Shown: positions 31,771 to 45,199 of the stretch, in pieces
How positions within the stretch are numbered: position 1 is the first letter of the stretch
Layout of the letters: every line of letters begins with the position of its first letter
NCBI GenBank assembly: GCA_021234155.1
Contig: JAJEKV010000018.1
Span: 18,558,583-18,622,582 of the forward strand
Length of the DNA: 64,000 nucleotides
Reading direction: 5' to 3'
Source of the DNA: Isoetes taiwanensis
Taxonomy: Eukaryota; Streptophyta; Lycopodiopsida; Isoetales; Isoetaceae
Notes under the pieces: model-generated
What the model was told of the DNA's origin: nothing
Seen by the model: only the letters and a program-made list of their open reading frames with translations
The model's database searches: none
Position numbers and translations under genes: made by a program

Positions 31771-34700
31771 ATAGTGTAGGTGCAATAGAAACTTATTGGT
31801 TTGAAGAACATCTGGAAAGCAAAAGTAAAAGTAAAGCTAGATGGCCGACACAACACACAAGAGAAGAGAGGTCAAAAGCAGAGAGAGGTCGGGACTTAGA
31901 CTATAACAAATTTAGCGCCGGGTTTTGTTTCTAATCTTGGAATGCATTTCCATTTTTTCTTTTTCGATGGATAGGATGGCATCCTTCTTTTCCTCCAATC
32001 CAAATTGGTGGTGAACTTAGATGGCCATGGTATTGCGGGGAAGTCAATTGGAAGAAGCATTGGAAAAAAAATAAATTTATCTTGAGGGTTTCCTTTTCCT
32101 AAGTTTAATGACATTGTTTAGAAAAGTATTGTTTTGAAAACCATTGTTTAAGAACATTGTTTAAGATCATTGTTTAGAAACCATTATTTAAGAACATTGG
32201 GTTGGAATGGTTGGAATGGTTGGAATTATTGATTTCAAAAGAATCTTTACTAGAAAAATAGGGTAACCCTTGCTAGAAAAATATTAAAACATTAGGTTTA
32301 GAATGGTTCAATTGAATTATCTTGAGTTTTTCCAATGCTAATAACATTGCTAGGGTATTCATGAGAGTTCGTTGTCGAAGGATTACATATTAATATTAAA
32401 AAAAGAAATGGGATATGAAACTTAGCCAAAAGAATCATTGGCTAACTTTTGGACGATGTATATAAGATGTTATTGCATTATAAAATGGTCATTACATTCC
32501 TTGCTTGAGTTACAGGCATAAAGCCATTCATTCATTCATTACAATTTCAGATTTCTTGTTGTATATTAGCATCGATGCATTTTTCATAGTGTTTATAGCA
32601 TTTTTGGATTATAAACATGTTACTTGCAAGAATCAACACACTCATGTTCTTGTTGGCATTTTGGCGGTTCTTGTCTCACTATGGACAATAGTGGCACCAG
32701 CAACACTAGCTGTGGCGTTCGGCCGATATCACGGTCCCGGGGCGTATCTTGTCTTTGCCTAAATCGCAGCGTACCGCCCACCTCCGACTGGCGTGTATGC
32801 CCTTAGCGTGTAGCCAAGTGGGTAGCCCTATGGGGCAACTTGCTAGGTATGTGCATGTATTAATGTGCACATTTACCAATGTGCACATTTATTAAAGTGC
32901 ACACCTTTCCCAATGGGCACATTTGCCACCTAGGCCATTTAGATGGTGGACCAATTCCAATTATCCCACATGCTTAAAGGATAATTTGAACCCTAACTAA
33001 CCCCTTGTCTATTTAGGGAGAAACCCTAACTTTGCCATTTTAGGTCCCTAGGGTTCTAGAGCTCTGTTTTGGCTGCGGGAGCCAAAACCGCCTCGAACAT
33101 TGCCCAAGAGAATTGCACCATTAGTTTCCCTTGATTGGCGGTTCGATTGGGATGGTCGAACTCGAGGTCAGGAGCAACTCATGGATCAGGTATGTAGTCG
33201 ATTTAATGGTCTAAACCGTTTTCCGGTCATTGTATCGATGGGGTTTAGCCTATTAAATTGCCTTTAGCAACTATCTAGATCTCTAGATACCGGACTCTAA
33301 CTAAAGAACCTAACTCTATGATATAGATTAGATCTAGTTCTTTAGTTCTTACGTAATATTATTATGGATGATGTATCTCTGTGAACTCCTTGTATTGGGA
33401 AGGGTAGAGACCTCAAGCCTAGTAGTTGATGCTCCTAGTTAGCCTCTCTAGCACCGTAGATTGGAATTTATTTTTGCAAAGAACCACACTGGTTTGTGGG
33501 TGAAGGGCAGGCCCGGCTAGAAAAGGAGGTTCATGTTCGACTCTTGGCGATCCCTCTAGTGTGTAAGGCCTCTGGGGATCATTGTGACTAGGCCCAATAG
33601 CTTACCCAGCCTGAGTGCGGGTAAAAAGGTATGGGCACCGACACCGATGAAGTGGTGTTCACTTTCCATTGGGTTCGGTCGAGTGCGGGCGTTGGCCCTC
33701 TAGTCACCACGAGTCGGCATGTAGATCTGCGGAGGAGTGATCCTACGCCCCCATCCAGGCCAGGGAGATGAAACCGGGAATAGCCCTTTTTGGCTATGCA
33801 TCCGTGGGAGCTGCAGTCGAGTCCCAACACTTTTCAGCCCACTCGCAAAAGTGTTACGGGAGGGCGGATGGAGTGGACAACCCAATGCCATGTTCTTATA
33901 CCCGGCCAAATCCATTGCCATGAATTTTTAATGCGATGAACTCTGGAAGGCAACCGTCAGTCATCCCTTTAGTCGAGCCTTGGGTAGGATTCCCCATGTG
34001 ATGTCTTGATCTTTGTCTATGCGATATGTGGAGGACCATCCGCCGTGATGGTCATATGATGTTGATGTATGTACTCTTTGACATGTATGTTTCGCTTCCA
34101 TGACTAAGGTAGGCCACAGGGAGGGGTAAAAGGACCCCTTCATTCTTCCCCACTGGAACTCTTCAAGGGTTGCGGTGATGCGTGGAGGGGCCCTATATTA
34201 GCATGGATGGGTATGGGGATGAACTCCTGTTTGTATCACGGTGAGTGCAGGTATATATATGAGTGAGGGGCGTCACACTAGCGATTGGAAGCGATTTATT
34301 TACCAGGTCATGCGCCCTTGTATTCATCTATGTCTTCATCGCCGTCTTTATTATTTGCCCGTCGAAGACCACGGAAAAAGACCTAGAAATAACCCCTTTG
34401 GCATTGTACCTCCAATCGTGAAAGTTCTTCGATGCAATACGTGTCGTGGTGGTGCTACAAGTTATTATCATGTTCGTAAAGAACATGAGGGCAAATATGG
34501 CATGTGGTGAAAAGCGCCCAACAAAGTGATGAAGAATGTAGGCTCGGCGGGAAGTGGTGGGGTATCCTCATAACCCCTCCTCGAAACATATATAACATAT
34601 GAATAGATTTTGTTAGTTGGCACATATGCATTTGATAATTCTTTGCAGTTTATTATGTCGAAAAAGAAATAGTGCTGCGGAAATTTATAATAGACGATGA

Positions 34701-35269
34701 AGAACCTAGATGTAGTGGTAACAACTTAGAAAAGGTAGAACAAAATTCATAGCATTGAGGACTTTGCTTTGCATGGCCATAGTATAAGATCAAGTCAACG
34801 TGCCGCACTAGGTCTCTTTCACTGACAATGCAAATCAAAAATTGATTTGCTACTCTAAATTTGGACCATGATAATGAGACTAAAAAATGACCTTGTTATG
34901 TCAATGCGAAAAGCTTTGCTAGAAAAAGTCATGCCTTATAACGCTACAAGATGCATGGATGTTTGGAAGGAATCTTTGCCTCCAATGTTCAAGAGTTTAT
35001 TCGCGGGGCTTAAGTACATGATAACTCCATCCATTTTGAAAGCGATTGCAGAAGAAGCTTATACATAATGGAACGGTTAATGTGCCTAAAACAAAATAGA
35101 TACTGTCATATTGATGGCTTATGGAGGTCTTGCTTATGATTGAGGGGCGTGGATAAATTGTCTTCATGGGTGCCCTCATGTCAACGCATATGGGATCGCA
35201 TCAAATCATTGAGGGAGGTTGGGATCAAGTCTCAAGATGCCGGGGATATGTTTAAACTTTAAACTGGGA
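31771..35269. other. Long noncoding stretch, unit 1
   Basis: Includes an iterated acattgtttaaga / ttggaatgg block (32,110-32,230), a word repeat tgtgcacattta (32,860-32,905), a TATA-like ctatttagg before 33,020 and GC-richer sequence to 34,200. The tgtgcacattta and TATA features suggest an LTR, but no PBS (TGGTATCAGAGC) or second LTR is seen. Short frames are broken and unrecognised. Confidence 0.4.
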
Positions 35270-36176
35270 TTAGGGTCATTTTCCCACTTGCTATTAAGTT
35301 AAGTTAAGCAGGGGCAAATGCTTGGAACTTGCTTTCCCCGACCCTTAAGTTAATACCGGTTAAGTTAATTCAGATTAATTTTTAACCGTTCATTAACTTA
35401 GCGGGCATCCTTCTCACTAGAAAAAGTTAAGTTCTTTTAACCAAATTTAAAAAATATTTAACCAAAGTGACCTAAACCCAAAGGTCTACCGCCTTCTAAC
35501 TTTTGGTTTAAGCATTAAGCTAAACTAACTACAAGTGAAATGCTTCGGTGGAGGTTAGACTCTTAAATCGTAATTTTTCAAGGAGGCCAATTAGTTGACC
35601 AAGTGTCTTATTAGTTTGATAGATTGAATAAAAACATTAAAATAGGAGGTGGATTTTTTTAAGAATTTTTACGATAGATTGGTAGTCACGTAGTACTTGA
35701 CTAGAAAGTATTAAAATGTAGAGAGTTGACTACCGGTCAATTGATTGGTGAAAAGTGTAAGTTAACCAAAATTCAACTTATTGACTGAGAGCCAACCACT
35801 TTACTAGATTTTTACTAGGTAGTCAAACAATTCACAAAAGTAGTAACTTGACACAAAGTCATATCCTCCATTTAACCACCGTGTCTCTTAGCGAGAATTG
35901 AGAAACAAATTTATCTCTAACCTAACAAAACTTCTTAGCGCTGGTGTGAAGCACAATCTCATTATAAAGGTTAGGTTAAGTTAATTTCATGAGCTTACCT
36001 AAGTGGTCCATAATTGGTATAGTGTGAATGCATATCTTCACAATCCTTTAAGTTAGTCTTAACTTAACGACTTTAATGGAAATCACAACCTACTTTAAAG
36101 TTAAGTTAAGAGATAACCAGCTGGTTAAGTTAACTAACCTAATTGTGAGTCTTGAAACTACCCTAACAGTTCATAT
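35270..36176. mobile_element. Inverted-repeat element with TTAAGTTAA subterminal repeats, unit 1
   Basis: Starts TTAGGGTCATTTTCCCACTT and ends with the inverted form ACTACCCTAA. The inside is packed with TTAAGTTAA and TTAACTTAA words. See the unit 2 copy for the arm comparison. There is no coding capacity. Confidence 0.65.
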
Positions 36177-36207
36177 GGCATTTATAAGTGTGCTTTCATC
36201 TTGGGAA

Positions 36208-36417
36208 TTTGTGGAAGTAGATTGCATTGAACCTATTCCACAATACATGGAGGTCCCATAGTTGGGACCTATGTTACGATTGTTGTGCTACGTAGTTTAA
36301 AGCACAGTGACCAGTTGTTAATTCATTATAAGTGGAAGGCCTACTCGTCTTAGAAATGGGAGTCCTATTATGGTTCCTCGTGGAAGGCCTCATAAGGGCC
36401 GGAGAAAAAATGTGTAG
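36208..36417 (+). pseudogene. SET-like C-terminal exon, unit 1 (scrambled)
   Basis: Matches the unit 2 exon at 59,144-59,356 but has frame changes where the sequence is scrambled (for example near 36,255-36,310). EFVEVDCIEPIPQYMEVP is intact. Confidence 0.4.
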
Positions 36418-36616
36418 TTAGTAGACTTTGATATGATAAGGTTGGTTTTATTTTCGCCGACGTTACATGGTGTTATTTATTTATTATGTATATGTTTTTC
36501 ATATTGCTCACAATTGGAATGAATGTTGTACACAGGTGTTTTATAAAGATTTTATGATTTCATTTCTTATCTTCGTTCTATTGAATAATAGCACCTCTAA
36601 CATAAAAAGCAACTAC

Positions 36617-39108
36617 ATTTCATGATGTTATATATTCAATCCGTTGATGATGAATTATTGCATGGAGAACCATCGAATTGAATAGTTCTTTCATTGGTGG
36701 GGATGTGATACATGAGTCCATTACAAATTATTTTTTTCAATTGGTAAAGACGGGAAGATTATAATGGTGGAAATTACAAGGTTTGACAATGGATTTAGGG
36801 ATAAAGCGAAGAATTCCTACATAGCGAGGGCAACAACACCATTGTATCCAAATCTTTTGTGGCGTGTCTCGTCTTGCCACATGTTTGCTAATTTGAATCT
36901 TCAACATAAAGTTGGTTTGGAGCAACAATGATTGTCTCGAGCTTTTCAGTGCGTCGTACAACTTTTATAACTTGTGTTTTCTTAAGCACATAATTACTAA
37001 TACTCTTGACATTTGAAAATATTAATTTGTTTACTAGGCAAAATACTACCGAGATGGGCATTGTCTTCCAAAGTCAGAGAGCAAAGAGAGTTATTTCATT
37101 CATTGGGCCTAGAATAGAATTGTATACATCGTGCATCAATGGTTTGCATATTATTTCGCAACAATTATGCAAGAGACCAATCATATCAAAAGTGCAATGA
37201 GCTCGTTATGTTATGAGGGAGGCGGGAGGGTCGAAGGTGGCAAGAAAAACATTGCGACACATGCCTATCATTCCTAGTTTTCGTCATATGTTTTCGATCT
37301 CCATCCCTTGCCTCATTTATGGACTATCATGCAAGAAGAAATATTAATCTGGATGGGAAAATGAGGATACTGGATGGAGAGTCATGGAAAAATATCGAAG
37401 AAAAGTGCCACAATTTAAATTGGAATCTCGCAACATTAGACTTGGACTATGACTAGATGGAATATGCCCACGAGGAATCTATGTCATCAAAACATAGTGT
37501 GTGGCCAATAGGCATTTATGAACTATAATATACCCCAAATGGATGCCTACCAAACTGGTCATATCATGTTGATGTTGATTGTTCCGGTACTTATTTTACT
37601 TTTTTAGTCAATAGCTATTTATAAATATGAAGTGATTGAAATGACTTGAGCTTGAATTGAATGGAGAAGATCACGGGTTATTTGAAGCGTTCAAATCCAT
37701 TTACCAATAAATGTGTATGCATTTTGTAGGAAAATATCAAGTTAAAATATGGATGTCTATATGGAACCTTTGATGGAAGAATTGGAATTGTTATGGAAGA
37801 GGGATTCATATATATGATATTTCAAAGAGCCACATTATTTTCACGCTACATAGTATACTATGTTTCACTATTCGACCCACAAGGAGATGAAAGCGTTTAT
37901 CTATATTTTATTGATTAGAGTCTTTGGGCCAATTCGTGCATTCACGGGATCTATGCATATATTCAAGAACATTGCACCTCTTTTTGGAGGCATCTAAGCT
38001 GGTGAATGGCATTAGGGGCTAGAGAGGGACCTTAAGGAAAGAGGAATAAGAAGAGATTCATAGACAAGGGAGGGCTGGAGGAGGAACCACATGGAAAAAG
38101 GGACCTTGGGTGTTAGAAACAACAACTTGCAATAATGCATAAGAAAATCAAAGAACTTCGAACATCATTTGGGATATGGTGCATCCTAAGAAAAAAGGGG
38201 AAATTCGAAAGATGGAGATCTTAGTGGGTTGAAAACACATGATTGGCACAAATTTCTTGGGTAATTTATTCTTCAACTTTTAATGATTTGAACTATTATA
38301 CATTGTTGTAGCATATTCTTCCATCGTCATTGAAACTACTTAACACCAGCAATAAGGGTATCATGTATATCGATTAGGAAAATTATTGAGATGGGTATCC
38401 TCAAAAGGAAATTGATGTCATTTGAGATTACAAAAGATGGAGGAAGAAGCTATTTTACTATTGTGATATTGAAAAGGAATTTCTACTAGCTCATTAGATC
38501 TACAAGAAATACATGACATTATCCTTACATCCATTTTTTTTCCATGTTGGTATGCATATATTTCGCTAACTAACGAGATGAGATGATGACATTGAGTGTG
38601 GGTGCACCTATTGATACACACATTCAAATGAAAGTTAAATTAAAATTTTGGACACCTTATACGATGGATGTTCTTCTCAGGCGTTACATGAAAGTGCTCA
38701 AAGGATTTTTCGCCCAAATGCCTAAGCCCGGAAAGGTGTATTTCGAAGGTCATCTCTACCTACGAAACACTTTTTTCTTGAATGATGTGACCAAGCATAC
38801 AATCGAGAAGGCAAAATGTGGGAGGAGGAAAAAGAAGGATGAGATTATATACAAGTCTTACAAGGCAATGGTGCATTTGAGAATCTAAGCTGATGAAACC
38901 ATTTTATTTTCTATAAATGTCTTCATCATAAATAAACACAACCTTGCAACCTTAGCGAGACATGTATGAACTTGCAAGGGAAAAAGCGGCGAAGGAATGG
39001 TTCTACGGTGATGGGTTCAACAAATTTGAACTATGTGCTTTGGCGGACACCATGACCAATGATTGGTTATTAGCTTTCATTATGGATGAAGCAAGAGATA
39101 GTGGATAG
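36617..39108 (+). pseudogene. CACTA TNP2 transposase, unit 1 (scrambled)
   Basis: The same gene as 59,566-62,027, recognisable by PLIEELEL-like sequence near 37,770 and ERYMK-like RRYMKVLKGFFAQMPKPGK near 38,680, but broken by many small differences from the unit 2 copy, mostly at CAG/CTG positions. It is unclear whether the damage is real or consensus error. Confidence 0.7.
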
Positions 39109-40680
39109 TCGTTTCGGATGATGATTACGAGATTGCTATTGAATGCAATAAAAGGTATGAAATGAAAGTATATCTTTTCTTTCATGAAAATTAATAACAT
39201 ATGGGTTTCTTTGGAATTAGGAATTGGAAAATGTAATGGTTTAATTTTGATTTTCTTGATTCGCAGCTTTTGTCATTTGAGCACGATTTCATACATCTAT
39301 ATGGGCTTCACGGACAACACTTTCATATTAGTAATGTTGATAAACATAGAGTTGCTTTTGGACTCTTGAATCATGTCACACTTTGAGCAAAAAAAAGTCA
39401 AGCGACGATGTAAAATAGTAACCTTATTGATGATGCATTATGCTATGTTGGAACCATATTCAATCCGGGGGTTCACCTCTATGTAAAGGGATATGGCATA
39501 TGACGTTCGGTGGGAGAAACCCCTCAGTGTACAGCTCGCCCCCCATAGAAACCCCTATGTCTGATCACGGTGTTGATGAAAAATAATACTGATTCCATAT
39601 TTTCGCCCTAGTCCCATTAGCCCTACCCTTAGCATCCTTTTCACGTCGTCAGTTATATCACTAATGTAGCCTCTTACCTACCTTACATTTACATTCCAAC
39701 CTCAATTTTGCAAGCTCCACAAAGGTTTGGTTGCATACCAATGCCTAAATTCACATTAAGTTGAACTTGATTTCCATGAGTGCACATTTTAGGATTTCTT
39801 TTTGTGCTGTAGAGTGGTTGCATAGGACTAGAGAATTTGTAAGAGGCTCCTTGACATGAAGGAGTAGAACTATGAGCATATGTTCCATAAGATCAATGTT
39901 TTATGTTATCTACTCCCAATTAACTTCTAAGTATTCTATGCTTGCCCAAACATGCTTAAAATTCAAGGCAATAGTTTGCTCAAGGTTTAGGGTTCAATGG
40001 TTCAAATGGTCCCTCTTAGTTATTGGTCACATGATATGAACAATTTGTTGATTGGCAAAAGTTTGCCCTTTATTTTTCTATCAAATCACCCGAGAACTTT
40101 TATAAAACTTGCCTTTTATTTGGCCAATAGATTTTTCCCTTGTATTTATGATTTAGTTATTCATTCTCAAACTAGTGGCTTTGTAAACTATGAAACCAAA
40201 ATCCCTTAAGGACATACTTGAAAAATAAACATGGTGAGATCGGACATATGTGGTGAGGATCAATGACATGACTCAAATGAAAATCATAAACTTGGCGGAT
40301 ATGGTTCCACCACTATAGACATTTTATTTTGATTCCATATTAAAATCTACTGTGAGCATGCAGTTAGTTCAATCAAATCGATTTATCAAATGTGTCAATG
40401 GCGGGGAAATTGGGTTGGGCACATTGCATTTGCATTACCCATGTGAATGTAGTTAAGTGTCTAATTTTTTTTTTTTGAATAGATATGAAGCGGTATAAAT
40501 TTAGAATAAGAGTTGCTCAAACAGTCAATACCTAATAGGGTTAAACTTCATAAACCCCTACACAACATCCATTCTCAAGTTTAGAATTTAAAAAATTCAA
40601 ATAATAAAAAGTCGGGACATAAAAATTAGTTTGGCAATGGCCCTTCACCATAGTTTCCATGTATCATCTAGAGTCAATGA

Positions 40681-40972
40681 TTAAAATAACTGTGGTCTGG
40701 AAACCGGAGGGCCCATTTCTTCTAATGTATTCGGTCCTTTCTTTCTCTATATCAACTCCTTTTTCCTTCTTATCAATCTAAACAAAATTATAATCACCCG
40801 AGAACTTAAGTATAGCAAACTACCCACTGGAAAGCATCTTACCGCATTATCAATAATATTGGAAAGGAAGCGACTTACTTCGTCATAAATATCATCATTA
40901 TTTTTAAAATCCCAGTATTGGGAAGCACATGTATATGCACATGTGGAACTATAAAAGTAGCTTCCCTTCCAT
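40681..40972 (-). pseudogene. FHIT C-terminal exons, unit 1 (scrambled)
   Basis: Corresponds to 63,610-63,905. Only the end of the HIT motif ([10 protein letters not shown]) survives; the flanks are replaced by unrelated-looking bases exactly where unit 2 has CTGTCTGGCCAG and GAAGCTGCAG. The last-exon stop TAA (40,683-40,681) is kept. Confidence 0.7.
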
Positions 40973-41599
40973 CTGCATATAAAAGAACCACGGATAAAAT
41001 TTGTGCCAATGTTTATGACATGCCTTAATTTCATCTTTGAAATCCAAAACAAAAAGCGAGCTTCAAAGCGGGATATGGACCTTAGGTTTCAAATGCCGGG
41101 CAAATGGGAAAAACAAAAAACCATGAAAAACCTTTTTGAAACTGAAGTCTATTGGAGAATATGCACTTTCGGGAATTGGGCTTTGTACTTCACATAGCGT
41201 ACTTCTAGTAACTAAGTTTTTGAAGGCCCGGCGAGAAAAATACTAAATTAACTTGCCACTTGAATTGTAAAGGTGAGAGAAAGCATGTACATGTGTAGCT
41301 TCCGCGAGGGTTAAAAGAGCTCCTTATTTTTTGAGAAAAAGCAGCGGTTTTCTTTATTCCTCGGAGATATCAATGCCTAGTGCTTTAAAGAATTGTCACG
41401 TCTCCTCCATCCCCTCTCTACCATTAAAGTTTGACACGCAAGAAAAGAAATACATCTTTATATTCAAGAACATTGAATCGACATCCTTGCATCAAAACCA
41501 AATAATTAGCGCAATTTTGATTAATGTTGAACAATGCTAATAATAGCACTCATAATTAGTTTGCGCGAGAAAATGAATGGCAATATAGTATGCATAAGA

Positions 41600-44500
41600 A
41601 CTGAAGATTCATTTAAAGCACAGGTACAATATCAATGAGAAACCACGAATATAATTAGTGACAAGATTATCCAATATGGCGCACGCTCGTCGGCATAACC
41701 GATCAATTTTGCAATCGCGGTCGGGCCTGGCTTCGGTGGCTTTGGCACCGCTTACCAAAACCAATATTTGTTTTGCTCCATCACTGCGACCATGTAAACA
41801 AAGTAAAAACCTCAACATTCGGAGCTCATAAAATGCTTGATACTTAGCAGTTCGCCGTTGACCAAAACCTAATACTTGACGAATTGCCAGCGGTCCTCCT
41901 TCCTTGAATGCTAGGCGAAGTTTCCATAACTTCACACCTTGCGTAAAAAGTTATTAAACCTACTGCAAAGTATGCTACTAAGTACTCAAAATTAACATTG
42001 CTATACGTCTTGTCGGGAATGCGAATTTGCAAAATGGTGCATTCATAACAAATAAACAATCACTCAACCCACCATATGAACAAAATGAACATTATATATG
42101 ATTATTTACATACATTTGGTGCTTCCAAATTATATGTGATGGCACAAGCCCCCTTTTCCATGGCGTCTATGTTGAAGAGACTTTTAGATGCAGCGGATGT
42201 CAAATCCTTACTGCACCATCTTCAAGCTTGCCTTGACAAAAAATTATCAGGCATCTTCAAATGATTCTGCTCTTTAGGTCCTTCAAAGTACTTACAGAAA
42301 TAAATGGGACACATGTCGCTATGCTTTCGACATGCGTTATAGCGTTTGTAAAGTATAACATGGGCGTTGACATCCAGAATCGTTGAAATGGGACTGGCTT
42401 CCATACTACAAATGGATACATTTGCGTTGACATATCCGTATACATAAAAGCAATGGTGCCCTCATGTGAATCATCAGTTATGAATCATCATCTAGCATTT
42501 ATCTCGGAAAAAAAGGAAATCAAGTCATTACCAAAGCCCGCGGTATAGTCAAATCGGCCACTTAATAAAAGGCATTGGTTTCCTTCATGATTTCCCGCGT
42601 AGCGTGTACCTATATGCCCCATTTGATAGATATTTGGACCTTATAGTTGGATGCCATGGCCTGAAACACATTACCTTATCTTGTGAACGAACGCGTAGCG
42701 TGTGCTCGCACCTTTTGGACGATATCCCAAATCTTCCACCGGACTTGTGGGCCTTGCACTTCACCCGGGAGTTATTGGTACAATGATAGTTAAAGACTAT
42801 GTAACCATCGATAAAGGAACCAAAATAAGGTGAGACCTGGCAGCGAAACTCATTTGTTCCATGCAAAAACCAAGAAGCGGAATCCGTTGCCGAGCACCTT
42901 TTTGAACTTGGAGCCGATGATATGTGAGGCAGCATGCGGTACATATGAATATTCAAAGAAAGCGGTCTTGCAGCGAGCTTTCCTTCAAAGCGCCATGGGC
43001 TAAAATTATCTATAATACCTTCTTTTCTTCTTCTTGCCGGCCTTCACATTTTTTCTAGGCCTCTAAGACAACCAGGGTTCAACCAGGGGTAACATTAAGA
43101 AAACATAGAAAAAAGCAACTGCGGCACTTAAACACGATGCCACAATCACTTAAACTGAACCAACTTAGCCACGCGGTTTCTGAATCAACAAATATACATC
43201 ATTGGTGACGATGAGACAAAAACCAAAACATTCATACTACTCTTACCTTTCGCCTCCCGCAGGACCACAATCTAGCCAAGATGTGCAAAAGGAAATCTTG
43301 GCAACATAATATCATGAATTATTACATACATGTTTTTCACCATCATCATCTTCATAAATCGGGACCAACAATGCCTTATGTGTGTTTGAATAGGGCAGCA
43401 ACCATGGAAGTAATGAATCGCGGTTCTAGTACAATATCATAATGTATGACGTAATACGTATATGTTGGTATAGAAATCGATTAAACCGGCATGCATGGGA
43501 GAATACGGTCAAAATAACTTTGTTCGACCTTGTTCCGTAATACAATACCTGACAACAAGCTAGCGACTTTATAGCGACGGGAAGTTGTAGAGTAGAAATT
43601 TAGCAATGGACCATTGATGACGAACCATTTGCAACCAGAGCACCGTAATAAACATTCGCTTTGGGTTAAAGGCCGGTTAGAGATAAATGCGCTCTTCTCC
43701 TATTGATGGATATGCTACAGACGGCCCAGTTCAACAAGCACGCTTACGATACGAGTATTGGAACAGAATGTACCTGTCTTCTGAAGAGCCAATCCGTAAA
43801 GTAGGTAAACAAAGAACTGCATCAGCGGTACCGCACTAAAATGGCGGTCCTTTGCCATAATGCGATGTATCACGGCCTTGAACTTATCAATGAAGCGGTT
43901 ATCTCTATATATAGCGGCCAAGAGAATTAAAGAGACTGAATTGTCTTGTTAGAACCAGCACGCTCCTACGGTCTTCTTTATTGAGGGAATGATGTTGGCT
44001 TTAAAGAATAAGCACAACATTATATTCTCGTGAAATAGAGACGATCCCGATTGAACTTTGCTCTTTTTATTTAAATGCCTTATACCGACTTTAGCATAAA
44101 TATTTACCTTGCATTATGCTGGTGGTTTCAGATAGCAAGGTGATCGGGCAAAGAGCTTTTCGCGAGAAATCTGACCATGTATAAAATTCAGCTTAGCGGT
44201 GGTAGCATTGCCAACAGCTAGCAATCTCGAAATAAATTCATTTGGGTTGGCGGAAGTTTCTTAGGCTAGAATATAAACTAATAAATTGGTGCTAGCGAAG
44301 AGGATGTGCCAAAGGCGTGAGAAGCGGGTAATTTTTGAGATCTGGTCACAAATAAATGAAACTGCATAAGCGAAGGCGCAAGAACTTAAAATGGGTATCA
44401 TAGCAAGTGCATAGAGCTATCGAGATGGAAGAATACTGAGAGAAAATCCGCGATTCTGCGATGTCATATCTTTATCGGTTAAGGAGCTCTGCAGACGGAT

Positions 44501-45165
44501 ACCAAACACAACAAAATTAGCGTTGTCATTAGCAACAAAGATGCGGCTCCAAAAGATAAGCCTTAAAAAATACATGCGGGCTCCATCATATAAAACTACA
44601 GCTCCACATCCCTCAGCGTATTTCTAAGTGCAGTCTTGCAAGAAACCAGCGGAACCGTGAAAATACATCCACCTTGAAACCAAAGCGTAGAGATAAGAAG
44701 CGCTGGCTATATGCGATACTTGAAGTTTAGGAAAAAACCCTTCATAAGCCACGCACACATGTTTTGTCTGAAAAAAGGTGAACCCGGGGTATCAATATCA
44801 TTAGCAGTTAAAGTATGGATATTTTGGCGTAAATATCTGAAAACAAAGTGGTTCAGAATTGTTTTATAGGTCTTGGAAACGATAAACTTATGGAGATTGA
44901 CTCCGCGAAAGTGCTAGCGGATATGGATAGCCATTTGTTTTTCCAAATCCAAGTTGAGCAAGTCTTCTTTCATCCATCCTGACATTAATGATTGGTGGAT
45001 TGTTATACATTCGGCCCTAGATCTTCGTCGTGTGATTGGAAATCTTGCACGAAGACAACGATGAGCCGACATCGACGAAGATCGGCAATCCCGGTATAGC
45101 GAGGAGGACTTTACACGTAATAGAAAGGAAATTGATGTATCACACTTTGATACTATTGAAGGCAA
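41600..45165 (-). pseudogene. Unidentified multi-exon gene in a low-quality stretch
   Basis: Long minus-strand frames are interrupted by scattered stops. From about 44,650 to 44,108 one frame reads GSAGFLQDCT, KYAEGCGAVVLYDGARMYFL, FVVFGIRLQSSLTDKDM, ANPNEFISRLLAVGNATTAK, LNFIHGQISREKLFARSP and ends at AAG|GTAAAT. Further down, IYRDNRFIDKFKAVIHRIMA (43,921-43,715) and KLWKLRLAFKEGGPLAIRQV (41,935-41,750) also look coding. I do not recognise the protein. The stops may be sequence errors: the region is poor in CAG/CTG and rich in GCG/CGG words. Confidence 0.35.
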
Positions 45166-45199
45166 TATTACACCTATATGACATCATGAGAGGTACAAA

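Noticed and set aside
32850-33250. Possible LTR around tgtgcacattta and a TATA-like box
   Set aside because: No second LTR, no primer-binding site or polypurine tract; left as unassigned noncoding.
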